From Phalacrocorax aristotelis (Eukaryota > Chordata > Aves > Suliformes > Phalacrocoracidae), in NCBI RefSeq assembly GCF_949628215.1, contig NC_134282.1, positions 8,331,223 to 8,395,222 on the forward strand: a stretch of DNA of 64,000 nt. Direction: 5' to 3'. The first letter of the stretch is position 1. Each line of letters opens with the position of its first letter. The notes beneath the pieces were generated by a model. It searched no databases and had not been told where the DNA came from. It worked only from the letters and a program-made list of their open reading frames with translations. Both the position numbers and the translations under genes were made by a program. Shown piece by piece: positions 12,801 to 25,700 of this stretch.

Positions 12801-13608
12801 TCTATTCAACCGAATCCCAAGCTGAGCATCAACAGCAATGTGCCCTTGTGCTTGTAAGAGTCTGGGAAAAGGAGTCTTTGGTTTCCAACAAGAAGCCAAG
12901 AAAGCAAGCCCCTAAAATAGATGTTGTTCATAGTTTTGGAAAGAGTTAACTTCTGCATTTATTATTACCAACTCATTTCAAATGTCCTGTGCCATCAGCG
13001 ATAAGCAGATGTGGTGATAAGCAAGCTGCGCTGACAGGTGGCTTGCCCGGGTCGTTAGGCCTTTGGAGGCTCCTAGCGTTGTTCCTGGAGGATGGGGAGG
13101 GACACCTGGCACTCCATCTCTGGCCTGCGTGCGGTAAGCGCAGGAGCTGAAGGATCTGCACTTGGGGAACATACGTGAAAACTGCTCAGTACTGGCCGCT
13201 GATTCACCTCGTGCCTGTCCAGCGGTTCATGTTAGGTTTAGTCTCCTGAACTAACATTTTTAAACTTCCAAAACAAAGAAACAGTAACTAGCCTAATGAC
13301 AAAAGTAAATAAAACAAATTTTTTTTAATACAGATGAATTAAGACAAATTTCAAGACAAATTATTATCAGTGTTGTAACATTTATGTATTTCGTTATTGA
13401 GGAGCATTTACACGTGGACAATTCTGTTGTAATCTCCCGGTGGCTTCTGAGAACACCACAGAGGAAAGCTATTATGATGAAATTATGAGCCCAAGTCCCA
13501 CTGCAGCCTGCACTTATCAGCTGGCCTTGACTGCTTCTGTCGCTTGGGCAACCGAATTTTTAGAGAAGATTGTGAAAAACCGTTCAATGTACTCAGGAGG
13601 AAAAGTAG
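9801..13608. other. Intergenic: convergent 3' ends of RARRES1 (+) and GFM1 (-)
   Basis: Holds the 3' UTRs of two convergent genes. Two small CpG-dense, GC-rich patches stand out, at about 10290-10430 and 11930-12080, in otherwise AT-rich DNA. For GFM1, hexamers on the - strand are visible as tttaat (13324-13329) and tttatt (12958-12963); which one is used cannot be told. The open frames at 10234-10545, 11659-11916 and 11864-12169 match no family I know and look like by-products of the GC patches. Confidence 0.6.
9828..9833 (+). terminator. RARRES1: RARRES1 candidate poly(A) signal (ATTAAA)
   Basis: The common ATTAAA variant lies 28 bases after the RARRES1 stop codon. If used, the 3' UTR is very short. 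AATAAA hexamers on the same strand at 11193-11198 and 12344-12349 are alternatives. Confidence 0.35.
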
Positions 13609-13740
13609 TCAGCTCTTGGCTTTGCCCTTTTTTGCAGGAAGACGCCCTGTCGCTTCCAGGTATTTGTTAATTATTTCTTCTTGAGTGCTGGGCAAACATG
13701 GTTGGTACCTGCAGTATTCCATTGTATATTCACCCTTTCC
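13609..13740 (-). CDS. GFM1: GFM1 exon 18 (terminal, to stop)
   Basis: 43 codons plus [23 protein letters not shown] and a Lys-rich end K-K-G-K-A-K-S. Matches the family C terminus. Confidence 0.97.
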   Translation of the reverse strand, partial: GKGEYTMEYCRYQPCLPSTQEEIINKYLEATGRLPAKKGKAKS

Positions 13741-16700
13741 CTGTAGAGTTGGAGAAGAATAGTCAAAGCGAGGATGCTAAATGAATAATCCTATTTAGCA
13801 GAACGCCACACCCTCATCTGTGAAATAACACGCAATAATCATTTACAATTAAGCGTACCAACGCCGCGTACTGAGGCGCGCAGATGTGAGGTGCAGACAC
13901 ACAAACAGTGTCTGAACGTTGTTTCTTTGACACAAGATTGCCCGTGGCTCCCGTCTCAGGAGCGTGACGTTCTGCTTAAACACTGGCAACAATCACGGTG
14001 TTAACAGCAACGCGGGCACTCGCGCGTCACCACGCATGGAATAGCAAATCTTACATATCGCTCACGGAATGCATTTGATTCAGGTGAGTTTGTGTGTGTA
14101 AGTACAGGCACAAACATATTATTAAAAAAGGCCATCTTAATAACGTGAGCACTGCTGTCAAAAATCTCTTCTACTTACAGACATTCGCAACTTAAGCAGC
14201 ACCCCTCAACTTTTCCAGCCTGTGAATTTAATACCTTTACTGACACCTATCATTTTGTATCACTTCTGACTTTGAATCTCTTCCCACCTCAAAGTATGAA
14301 AGAATTTTTTGGCCAGAAATGGCAACAGCTAATGACAGCTATGTTAATTAAAAAGCCGTTAAAGTAAGAGTAAAAACTCTAAGGTTATTTTCCTATTGTG
14401 CATCTCTTTTGATTTTTATTGCTTTTACTGCGACATATGCTACGTATACAATGATGCAAATCAGCACGCTTGATTTACAGAAATAAACAAGTTCTAGAAA
14501 AAAGTACCGAGAATACTTACCTCTGTGCAAGACCTCAGCTCGGTGGCATATCCAAACATGTCATTCAGCGGTACCTAAAATTCAAGCATGCTATTCTTGT
14601 AAAAACAAGACATTTTTCCATCAACTTCGGGTTATCATACAATTGATCTCTATTACGATATAGAGTCAGTAAAATCTGGTGCTCTTCGTAAACAGTACCG
14701 ACCTAATTACCTATTTTTGTAAAGTACCTCTTATTTCAGCTAATTTATATTCACAACGTGTTTTCAGCAGGAAAACCCCAAAATCTCAGAGTCTGAATGC
14801 ACCAGATACCGGCATACCCCGAATTCAGTAATCTGTGTTGCCAGGCAGAGATCATAGCGTTTGAAATATCTCAAGACTGCAGCTCTAAACACAATTTATG
14901 AAGCCAAGTGACACAGCAGTGGGGTTTGCCACTAGCTAAGGCTTTGCTGAGATGATTTACCCTACCACCACTGTTAGACGGATGCTTCTATATGACCTAA
15001 CATGAGAACAAATACGTTTTCAGAAGGGACATAAAAGAAGGAACGCTGAAGACAAGTCATTTATTACAGTCAATGCAGGTAACAGCTGAAGGAAGAGAGC
15101 CGACAAGATCTTCCCCCGGAGCCCTGTGCGCCTGCATTGCTGCACGGGCTGGTTTGACTCTGAGGTAGCACGGCCAGCCCACCTCGAGAAAGCAGAGTTC
15201 TGTTCCTTTCTCTGCCACCATGTGATTTTAGGTTAGTAAGCCCCCTTCTCCGGAGCAAGGCAGATTTAGAATAGGTTCACTCATACTGCACAACACACTG
15301 CCACAAGGTGAAAATTAACGTTATGCTTATCCACTGAAAAACCTGGCTACAAGTTAATGCACAGTAGTCAATATGTAAAACAGTAATGGAGTCAAAAGGC
15401 AAGGCAGGAAAAAAGGTCAGGAATCAGTGAACCGCACAAACCTCTGCATAGAGAGTGAAGTAACCCTCTATGCCGTCTTGTCCTGTGATCACTCCGTGAC
15501 GGCGATTAATTCCAGCTATCACGACTCCTTGGAATTCAGTGGGCGCCATCACCTCCACTGCCATAATGGGTTCAAGTATACGCACAGTGGCATTTTCCAT
15601 AGCTGGAGAAAAAAAATTTAATTAAATAATCAAAGATTGAAGAACAAGCCTGGTATAATTCAAGATACCCCTACACACAGCAAAGAAGCATTTTATGATT
15701 AATCCTGAGCGTTTCTTACATCACTAGGGAAAAGCAACAATCAGTTATGTGGAATTCCAGCTCTCCTGCCCTTTATTCCCACGACCATAATGCTGGGAGG
15801 CACACAGTTTGACAGAATGTTCTTTTCATACCTTTGGAAGGATGAAGCCATTGCCGTTTGTTTACACTAGGAAAACAAGATTTCCTTCATACAGCTAAAG
15901 GAATTATTGTGCCTCCCTCAAAAGTTCTATAAGCTCTTGCATATATTCTGCTTTACTATTCTATTCTGGCCAAACTTTAAATGTATGTACGGATACACAA
16001 GGCAGCAAACAAACCTACAGCAAGGGGGCGATTAAGTAGCTCCAACAATAAAAAAGCCAGCAGGACTACACGTTCAAATGACTAGCTTTATACCTTGCTT
16101 AAGGGCTCCTTCTCCTGCTCTGATGAAAGAGATTTCGTTGGAGTCCACCATGTGATGTGCACCATCATCCAGGACGAACCGGACTCCAGATATCCTGTGC
16201 CCTGACACCAGACCTTTCTCACATGCTTCTCGGAATCCCTGCCAAATAACATCTAGAAGTTAGCAGTTTATAGAGCAAAATGAAGCTTAAAAGACAGTAG
16301 CATTAACATCAGCCTATAAAAGACATTAAACTTACAAATGAAAACACCACCAAAAAACCTCAAACCCTGTGACAATTTTTAACAACAATCCTGTATCTAC
16401 CCAATGGACCTTCTTGCTCGAAAAGAAGAAAATAACAGTGGGGAAAACTTTTCACTCCCAAGGGTTTGCAAAGTTGTACTGTCATTCTTTGGCACCTTAG
16501 TTTGCTACTGGTATTTTTTCAAAATAGAAATCATGTAACAATCTAAGGACAAGAAAAAGGAATGTAACTCAGGATTTTGCGTTGTTAAGGGACTGTATGA
16601 TCAAAAACTGAAAGAATGCTCTATGTGGAAAGAGCTACTCTAACCGCTTGACTGAAGAGCAAGACTTTAAAGACTGCATGCTTTTTCCAGGATTTGGCAA

Positions 16701-19700
16701 AAATCTTTTAAGCGTTGCATCATGGAATAATGAAGGAATGATTTTAGGTTGATCTGTTATTATAGGAATTCAAAGATCATGGTAGGTACTACTTAAAGTA
16801 CTACACAATGCATTATACAGTTACAGAGAGACAGACACAGAGAAATCCTACAGAAGAGATTAAAAGGAAAGCACACTTGGTAACTCATGCAGGAAATCTA
16901 GTTTAATTACAGTTTCCTACATAACTGGCCTCCGAGAAGTCACAAAAGAAGTTACACATTTCGAGGTTAGGGATGAGAATCGTGTGGCCACAGCCAAAAG
17001 CAGAAGAGGGCCGTTAAAAAGCAGATTCCACAGAAGGAGGCTTGTTTGACTGTAAGGAAGGGAAGCCTACCTTTTGCACTGCAGCCCTGCTATGGGAATA
17101 GAGCAAGCACACACTACCAAAGAAAACAAACAGCAGCTTCTAAATTAAGTGGAAAACCTAGGAATGCAAGATATTAAGCAAAGCCACACAAATTTGATTC
17201 TGCTTCCACTGAAGTAATGGGAAAAGCCTCCTTGCCTGGGGCAAGGCAGCCACAGTACATGGATGGTATAGCAGGAAAACAAGAAGAATCAGCATTTCTT
17301 GTATCATACGCACACATAAAACGCTTTGTACCTTTTCAACAGCGGGCACGAATTGTTTTGGAATATTTGTGCCAACTGTTCTGTCTTCAAACTCTAATTT
17401 TGTGTAGTCCTCCGGATCCAGGGGCTCAAGAACGCCTATAACTTTGCCATACTGGCCTGCTCCACCCGTCTGTTTCTTGTGAGTATATTCAAACCTAAGA
17501 ACAAACAAATCCCCCCCGAATACCACGTTACTCATTACACAAACCATGTTCTAACCACAGTTTTCTAAGGGAAAAGTTCCCATCCTGTATTTTGCTTTAT
17601 TCCATTTGCTTACGTGTAACCAAAATGGTTAAATGCCAGAACAGCGGCTGAAACAACAGCCGAGAATATTTAACGCCCGGGGAGGGAGCACCATTCACCT
17701 CACAAGCAGGAAGCCAAGTGACTGCGAGGAGTTTAATCTGTCAAAAAAAAGAAACCCTACAAAAACAAGATTCTTCTCTGTGCGGTAAGCAATGCTGATA
17801 AAGCCTGCTTACCTTTAGCCTTGTGCTTTTGGTTGACTGAATAACAAAGGCGTTTTTTTGTTGTTTCTGCACATACCTACCGTTTCCACCCAGAGGGTGC
17901 TTTGATGTTAAGCGCAGACACTGAAGAAGGGGATAATCAGGGGAAAAACTTGCGGATATGAACTGTTAAATACTTTTTAAGGGAAACTGGAAGGATCTGA
18001 GGTCTCCCTGCAGCCCGTCCCCCCCGCAGGCTCCCCGCAGCGGCCTCGGCCGAGCAGCTCTGGGCGGGACGGGGCGGGGGGGGAGGCCAGCCCCGCTCCG
18101 CCCCGGTCGCTTCCTGTGGGACAAGGAAGCGGTTCCCGCCGCCATGGAGCTGCCACCGAGCCACCACCGCATCACTCGGGCAGCAGCGCTGGCCGTCAGC
18201 TACGCCTGTTACCGGCAGGGGAGCCCCGGGCGCGGGCTGGGGCTGCGGGCCGTCCGCCACGCCAGCGGGCAGGTGAGGCAGCGGCCAGGCCCCTTCGCTG
18301 GTTGTCCGCATCCCGAACGGCAGCCCGCAGCTTCGCTTCCCTCCTTGGAGGGTCAAACGGGCAGGGAACGATGAGGGCAAGGCTGCCTCGAAGAGCCTGC
18401 GGCGGCACATCCCGCAGCAGGGTCTTCTAGCTGTTCCGTCTCTTTGCCGCAGCGTCTGATCTTGCGGGTGAAAAACCGGCTCTGCTGGCCCACGCAACGC
18501 TCTTTGCAGTGTTGCAGGTCTTGGGACGGGTGTAGGAAGGAGCCCTGTTTACGGCAGTCGCCCTCAGGTTGTTCATTAACAGTAGGGCAGATCCGCACCG
18601 CCTACACTGCGAAATACGCTTTGCGTTCTCGCTCGTTTGGACAACACTGCTGCAGGAACTGTGCCCTGCGCCAGACCCCCTGTATTAAATCAAGGCATCG
18701 GCACCTACTGAACCCCCCAGGCAAACTCGCTTAGGAGGGGTATGCTCTTTCTGTGACTACCAGGACAGACCTCGCCACTGACCTGTTTGGGATTTGCTGG
18801 TGAACCTGCTACAACAGGCATTACAGCAAAACTAACCTGCTTGCTTAAGTCATTATTGTAGATATCCAAAAATATATGACCTGATACAATTCATAATGCA
18901 AAATGAACTTAATATAAGGAATCCAATTAGGACTCTTACCTCAGATTTAACCAAGCAGCACGTTATTGGGCAGAGTCATATGGGGAGCCCAAATACAGCA
19001 CTTAAGTAGCCTGCAAGACTAGGAACGGACGAGGGGGCACTCATCAGATGCTACACCAAGTGTGTATTAAATGAGCGATCTTAACACGGCAGGAAGAAAT
19101 AAGAGAACATCCTAGCTCTGTATGGGCCCTACTGCAGCGTTTCACAATAACCAGAATCTTTTCCACACTGCAAAGTCAGTCAACAATTTACAAAATAAAT
19201 GTTCTTAATGTTTTTCTTATTTAGGACATCGATGGTGTTGGGCGTAAGTACCATCTGGAACTGGTGTTAGAAGACGTCCTTGACACAGTGAGTTCAGATT
19301 TATTTAATTAATACATTCTGTGAGCAGAAGTTGGCACTACTGATGCGTAATAAAAAGCTTTATGCTGATGGTCCTAGCTGAGGCTAGCGGACACACCAGT
19401 TAATCAAACTTGGGTATTGAGTCTTGTACACCACAAACCAGGGGTGAAAAAAAAAAAAAAGAGGGGCTTAACTTTACCAAAAGGGAACCCCCATTTTCTA
19501 CACCATAAAAGCCACAAATACCTGGTGCCCATCACTATGACACAGGAAAATCCTTGAGGGATGACTACGACATTTCAGTGTCATTCAAATTCAAACTGAA
19601 GTTATTTGAACCCATTACTCCAACTGAAAAGCACAACTGACATTCTGCACCACAAACATTGCCCTTTCTATCACTGCAGAAACAAAAACACCCTTACAAC

Positions 19701-22700
19701 ACGGTCACAGAAATACTATGAATTTAACCTTGTCTTAAATAACCACAAATCCCTACTGGCCAGACTCAAGAGAAAACAGCAACTAAACAAAGAAAAAAAA
19801 ACTTTTTAGAAGCGCAAATTACCAATATTATACAAGCATTTCATCAAATATTAATACATATAATTAACTCTGTAACAGGATAGTACTTTCAACTGCACTG
19901 CTGAGGTTCTTTACCATCTGGACAACAAAAACATTGCTCCAGATGTGCAATTCACAATTGAAGGAGAACTTAAGAACACAGATGAAGCAGATAACATATT
20001 CTACAATCGAATCAAGAGCCTGGAAAAAGAGCTTGTGGCAGAGAACATACCAGGTACAACTACTAAATTTATTCATCACTTCTGAAATCCAGAACTGATA
20101 TGTGATTTGCATGTGATTGTTCTTGAAAACCGCCTGCTACCATTACCTCTTCCTTTACCAGCATCCTGCTCACTGTTTGTGGCTGTCCTTGGCACAGCAC
20201 GTCAGACACCCTGACTGTAGTACTAGGGTCTGCTCTTACTTTAGAGCAACCCCAGCCTTGAAGACCTTATAGAATATGTGTTAAGAGGAAGAAGTGGGGC
20301 AAAAACAGAGACAGTGGTGATGTAGCTGTTATCCCAAGATTATATGGAGGGTCTCTGACACAGCAAGGAATGTTAAGTGAGTGACTTTAGCACCAAACCC
20401 TACTATTAGGTGGTAGGCTCTGTTCGTGGCTGCAATTTCATGAATCTTCCTTAATGTGTATTATTGATTTTGTTTGGCAGACAGCCACGGCAACGTGTCC
20501 CCAGAAATGGAGCCCGTCCACCTGCTAGCGTGGGCCGCCTCTGGCTACGTGATATGGCAGAACTCAACTGAAAACACTAAGTTCCAGCTTGCCCAAATTA
20601 AACATGTGAAGCAAGTGGTAAGTTGCCATCAATGTCCTGCAATAACAACAGTATTTAGGAGCTAAGCAGTTGTGCATGTACCAGACTACAGCTGAAGCTA
20701 CGTTCTTATGCAAGAAGCCTCAATTGTGTCTGAACTTCTTGGTCCGGTTCATTTTTAAGTCAGTGTTTGTTTGCTTTTTGTTCCACCTGCCCCTTTTCTC
20801 TAGGAAATCATGATGGCTTTCACTGATGGCCTGAGTGTTTATTTTAGATCACTACTCTGCTTCATAAATTTTGCCTATAGAAACTGTGTCTTCTTGGCAA
20901 GAGTAGTATTCTACGCTTATTTAGTTATGAAAATTGACTCTTCCACTTGGAGGTAATCATGCTGATTATAGTTTTATATTACTTTCCTCCCTTTCATCTG
21001 TAGTGTAAGCCCAGCTGACAGTATTGCATCTGCATAGCAGACATTGGAATATTGTCCTTTATCTCTTGATCTACACCATGATCTAGCAATCAGTCACAAT
21101 AATACTGCTCTGCACCTCTGCGATAGCCATGTCTAGCCAAATAGCAATAGTTACACCTCAAATTCAGTAAAACGCCGTCTACATTGCTTTTGTTTGCAGT
21201 ACTGCAAACTATCCATTTTGCTAGGTCACCTCAAAATGCTAATCAAGGAAGAAAATATTGATTTAATTCCACTCTCAGTACTAGCTTTTCTACCTTGTTT
21301 TTCCTGAACTTAATTTTTTTGGGGGTGGGGGGGGAAGAAGAAACCCTAAAATCAATTTTTAGTTGAGACATTCATATTGCAGAAGCGCTCTCTAGATTTT
21401 TTTTTCAATGACCCGCTTAACAGTAACACTTACTTCAGTGATAGCTTTCTACCGGATCCGAAAAAAATCAGTCAATTGGAGCCATGCTTTTACACGTATA
21501 TTAGCATGACGAACATCAATTACGTTTATGGTAAGAAAATCGAATTCAGGGAGATGTGTCACAAAGAAAGGGAAAAGAGTACTTCAGAACAAAATATTGT
21601 CTATTTTCACTTATTTCCGAGCAGTTACAAGTGTTGTGTTTATCTTGAGCAGATCTGGATCTGCCCTAAGCTAAGAAATAAATACGACTGTCAAATCTCA
21701 CTATAGCTATTCAAATTAATTGAGTCGTTAGCCATCACCATCAACAGACCTTGCAGACTTCCTACCTGGAATAGGCTTAACTGATAAAGCAACTTGCTTT
21801 CAGAAAAGTTATTATCAGAGCAAAGTTTTTGGTTTTGTTTTTAAATTAAATAGAATTCTATAGATTCTCCCAGTTCTCCCACAGAGAACTGTTCTATTTG
21901 GAGAAAATATCCCATGAGTTAAGAATAACTCCTAAAGGGATGGTCAACTTTAAATTCAAGGAAATTTAGCTTGCAAGCTAGAACAAAGAAGCAGGACTTA
22001 GTATTTAGAAAACCAAATATATCACGAGTCTTCAGAAGAGACTTTCAGAGCCCAAATGTTTGGCCACTCAGACCAGCCAGCGAACTCCCACGAAGTTCTG
22101 GGTATGAAGGAAAGCCAGAAACCCATTCTGGGAGCACGATTTGTTACAGTTTTGCTCCCTCTGATGGCTATCTGAAAGCAGTTCACAGATGCTGCAGGGA
22201 TGTGCAGAAGCGAGATTTTGAAATCTTTAACAAACCAGATGAATTTAAGGATAAGGCAGACAGAAGACTATTAAACTAAACCAGCTGTCATCTCCCTTTC
22301 GTTAATTTTGTTCCTTCTCCCTCAAGAATAGATATATAAAGAATCTAAAGGCCACTGGGTATTCTGTCGCTCACACAATCACTGAGAACTCATTATCCGC
22401 TATAAGACCTCTGGAATGCATTCCAAGACTTATCCTATCAACTGCTTTATTTAGGATTATTTGGGTTAAATTGACACCTTGTACAGTCAGGTGTTCCCTT
22501 CCCAAATGAGTTCCTGATGCTGAGATATACCTAGCTTTGTTAAGGGAGAACTTGGCAGAGTTTTAAGTTTCACATTCAGTCTCTCAAATGCAATTTTGGA
22601 GATCACAGAAGTACAAAACAGTATCTTTTTGTTTTGTTATAGTGACTACACTCCATCTGCTTTATCTGTTAACATAAACTGCCAGTTTCATCTGAAATAA

Positions 22701-25700
22701 ATGAGAATTTTTATGATAACCAAAGAGAACTGATTCACTTCTTTTAAGGTGGGGGGAAGCCCCAAATTCAGCCCTTTTTATCTTCTTTCCAGAAAAGAAG
22801 TGACGAATATCTTGAATTTGACTACATGATTCTACTTCACGAAATGGTGTCCCAGGTAGAGTCTTATTTCTAAAAAGCCTTTTTTTGTTTTAAGACTGCC
22901 AACTGTGTAACCTCCAACTCAGACACGCAGATGGTGAGGCGTTCACAGAGCTGATGCCTGCAGGTCAGTTAGCAAACAGGATGAGGTTAGGGCAACAATC
23001 TGTCTCAACGTTATTGGCTCCTGCCCCTATGCAGGCAGCAGACAACAGCTATCTAACTTGTGTCAGCAGACAGTAATTTTCAGCTATTTCTGGGCCCTTC
23101 TTGGGAACGACAGAGGTTCAACTTACTGGTCATTCACAGCTCTCTCCTCTTAGGAGATACTATTGCCGAACTGGCCAGGGATAAAGGGAAGAAGCAGCTG
23201 CCAGCATCCTGGACTGCTTAACTGCATTCCAGCTGGAGCTGCAGAGCGCTTCTACACTAGAGGACAGCAGTGGCGGACCAGTACAGAGGCATCGTCTACC
23301 CTAGCAGCTCACACAAGAAAGCAGCAGAAGCTTTGGCTCCCAGAACAGTATTTACATTGTGTGCTATCCTCCATCACAATTTTGCGATCTGAGCAAGTGT
23401 TTTCATAAGAAAAATGCAGAAAATTTGAAAGAGAAGTTCTCAGTTGTGCAACCTCCTGTAATAAATCATCCTGCTGACAACAATCAGAGATCTTACTCCC
23501 ACTTCTAGCTCCACTGCTCCCTGCCCCACTGCACTCTCAGTTAAGTTGGGACATCTATAGCGGTTTTAGTTCCCAAGTTTTCTATGAAGAAAAATTAATG
23601 AAAAGTAGTAGCTAACTAATTGCAGGACAAAGCATACGTTCTTCATTGTACTCTGTTTGGTGAAGGGCAGGTGTCCCAAAATATCAATAACACTAACAGT
23701 AAGAGGGGTAATTGAACACAGACATGCTTGAGCTGAAAAACTTGCCTAAATGAAAGCTCCATGCAGCAGCATGGAGCACAACACAGGCTGAAAAAAGCTT
23801 GCAGGAGAACCTCAGGTATTTGGACAGCTCAGCAGGACTGTGTGCTATAGTGCTTACCCTGCACTGTTACTGGTGCTTGATCAACCTACTTATAGTCCGC
23901 CCAAGTATGGCTGTATCACAGCAGTCGCTTCATGTTCAGTACTGTTCAAAGAAAATACCTTCTCAACATCTACAGTTTTATTTTCTACCCACAGGAGATC
24001 ATTCCCTGGCAAATGACAGTTCTCTGGCACCCACAGCATGGTGTTCAAGTCACACAGGACAGCTGTCAGCCAAAACATGCAGCTGAGTAACGGACCACCT
24101 GATACTGCAACGGAAGAAGCTCAAATGCTACAATAAGCATTTGAAGGGAGGGCAGATAAGTTGATGAGAATGGATATGCAATAAAGGTATGAAGAAAAAA
24201 AGTCCTTCATCAATTAAACTTTTCCTGTACGTTTTGCTTTGATCTGATAATCCAAAAGGCACTTTGCCAGCTACATAATCAAATTCTGCATCAAAATAAA
24301 TGTAAAAAGCCTCTGTTGCCAGAACAAGTACTTACGGCACAGGTGCGGAGATGTTCTCCCTAAAGGCAACTTTTGGCTTTCCCATGGTGCAAGGGCAACC
24401 ATATTCCCTTTCCATTCGCTGCAGGAAAAAAAATCCAGAATGAAATACAGAGTTGTTCCACTGGAACAACAGATTGTAAATTATTTTATTTACAGATCTT
24501 TCTGAAATGAGAAGCTTAATCAGGGTTAACCAGTTTTTTGTTTTGGGGTTGGATTCATTTTTGGGGTCTTGGGGTTTTTTTTGTTTTGTTTTTTTTAAAT
24601 GTTACTAATTATTCACTGTGGTTCTGCAGTCTACCTTGTTTAGGGCCTATAGCTTTAGAAACAGGAAAAGGGAACAGCATTAATTATTTTACTCAAGTTT
24701 AAGTTTTTCAAGAAAAAAGCCATCTTTTCTTCATTCTGTCAACATTTCAGATACATCTATTGTGCTAGACTAAAGTATAGACATCAACTTGAAAGAAACA
24801 AATGCATCACTAAGTAATTATTCCCTCCTGGCTGCATCATCTCTTATTATGGAATGATACATTTAAAAACACAGAATATTTCTCTCTCCTGTAGGAAATG
24901 GCTAATGGTAAAGTTCAGTATAAGCAAAAAGCAAAAGCTGCTAAAAGCAAAGCGCAGTGCTTAATACAACATTTTTTACGGATTTGAACCCAAAAGTAAA
25001 AATATTCCAGGCAGAAGTTTAAATTAAATAGATTACAAGCCTTCAAAACAGAACCACTGGAGAGAAAGAATCTTCAAAGGCGGACTAAGAAGTTAAGCTC
25101 TTCCCTGAGCAGCTAGCATTGTTCACATTCATGCCACAGTGCTTTCTGCTAGGAAGATCTCAAAACGGTTGTCACATGATAACCCTGATTGACACTAAAG
25201 AAGTGGAGTTGTACCCCTCCAAACTTCTTGTAAACTCGATGTGCGCTTAGGCACCCAACTACAAAACTGGGTGTAAAGGCTTGCCTCCATTAGCCCATCT
25301 GCAGACAGATTTTGGTCTCAGCCAGCAAAGGAGAATTCTTGGTTGGGAAAACAGCCAAAAGCAGAGCTCATGGAGTCTGCTTTCCAAATTACCTGGGCAT
25401 AGATTTCCAAGTGCAGTTCCCCCATTCCAGAAACAATGGTCTCTTTGCTCTCATCATCAAAATGGATTCTAAAAGTGGGATCTTCCCTTGTAAAGCGGTT
25501 CAGGCCTTTTGAAAATTTATCAAAGTCATTCTGAAAAAACAATTACACGCACAAGAAAACACAAACTAAACATCCAGAAGTCACACAACAAAAAGGCCTC
25601 AAACTTTCCTATCAACTGCTTAGCACTTCTACTCTCACGAGGTTATTTTCTGAAACACAGGTATCCATTTTTAACTGTATTTATCCCTCCAGTTACTTCA

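Noticed and set aside
21377-21706. 109-codon + strand frame in LXN intron 4
   Set aside because: AT-rich composition, no family resemblance, and the LXN exon phases on both sides splice across it; best explained by chance.
21971-22279. 102-codon + strand frame in LXN intron 4
   Set aside because: No recognisable domain and no supporting splice sites.
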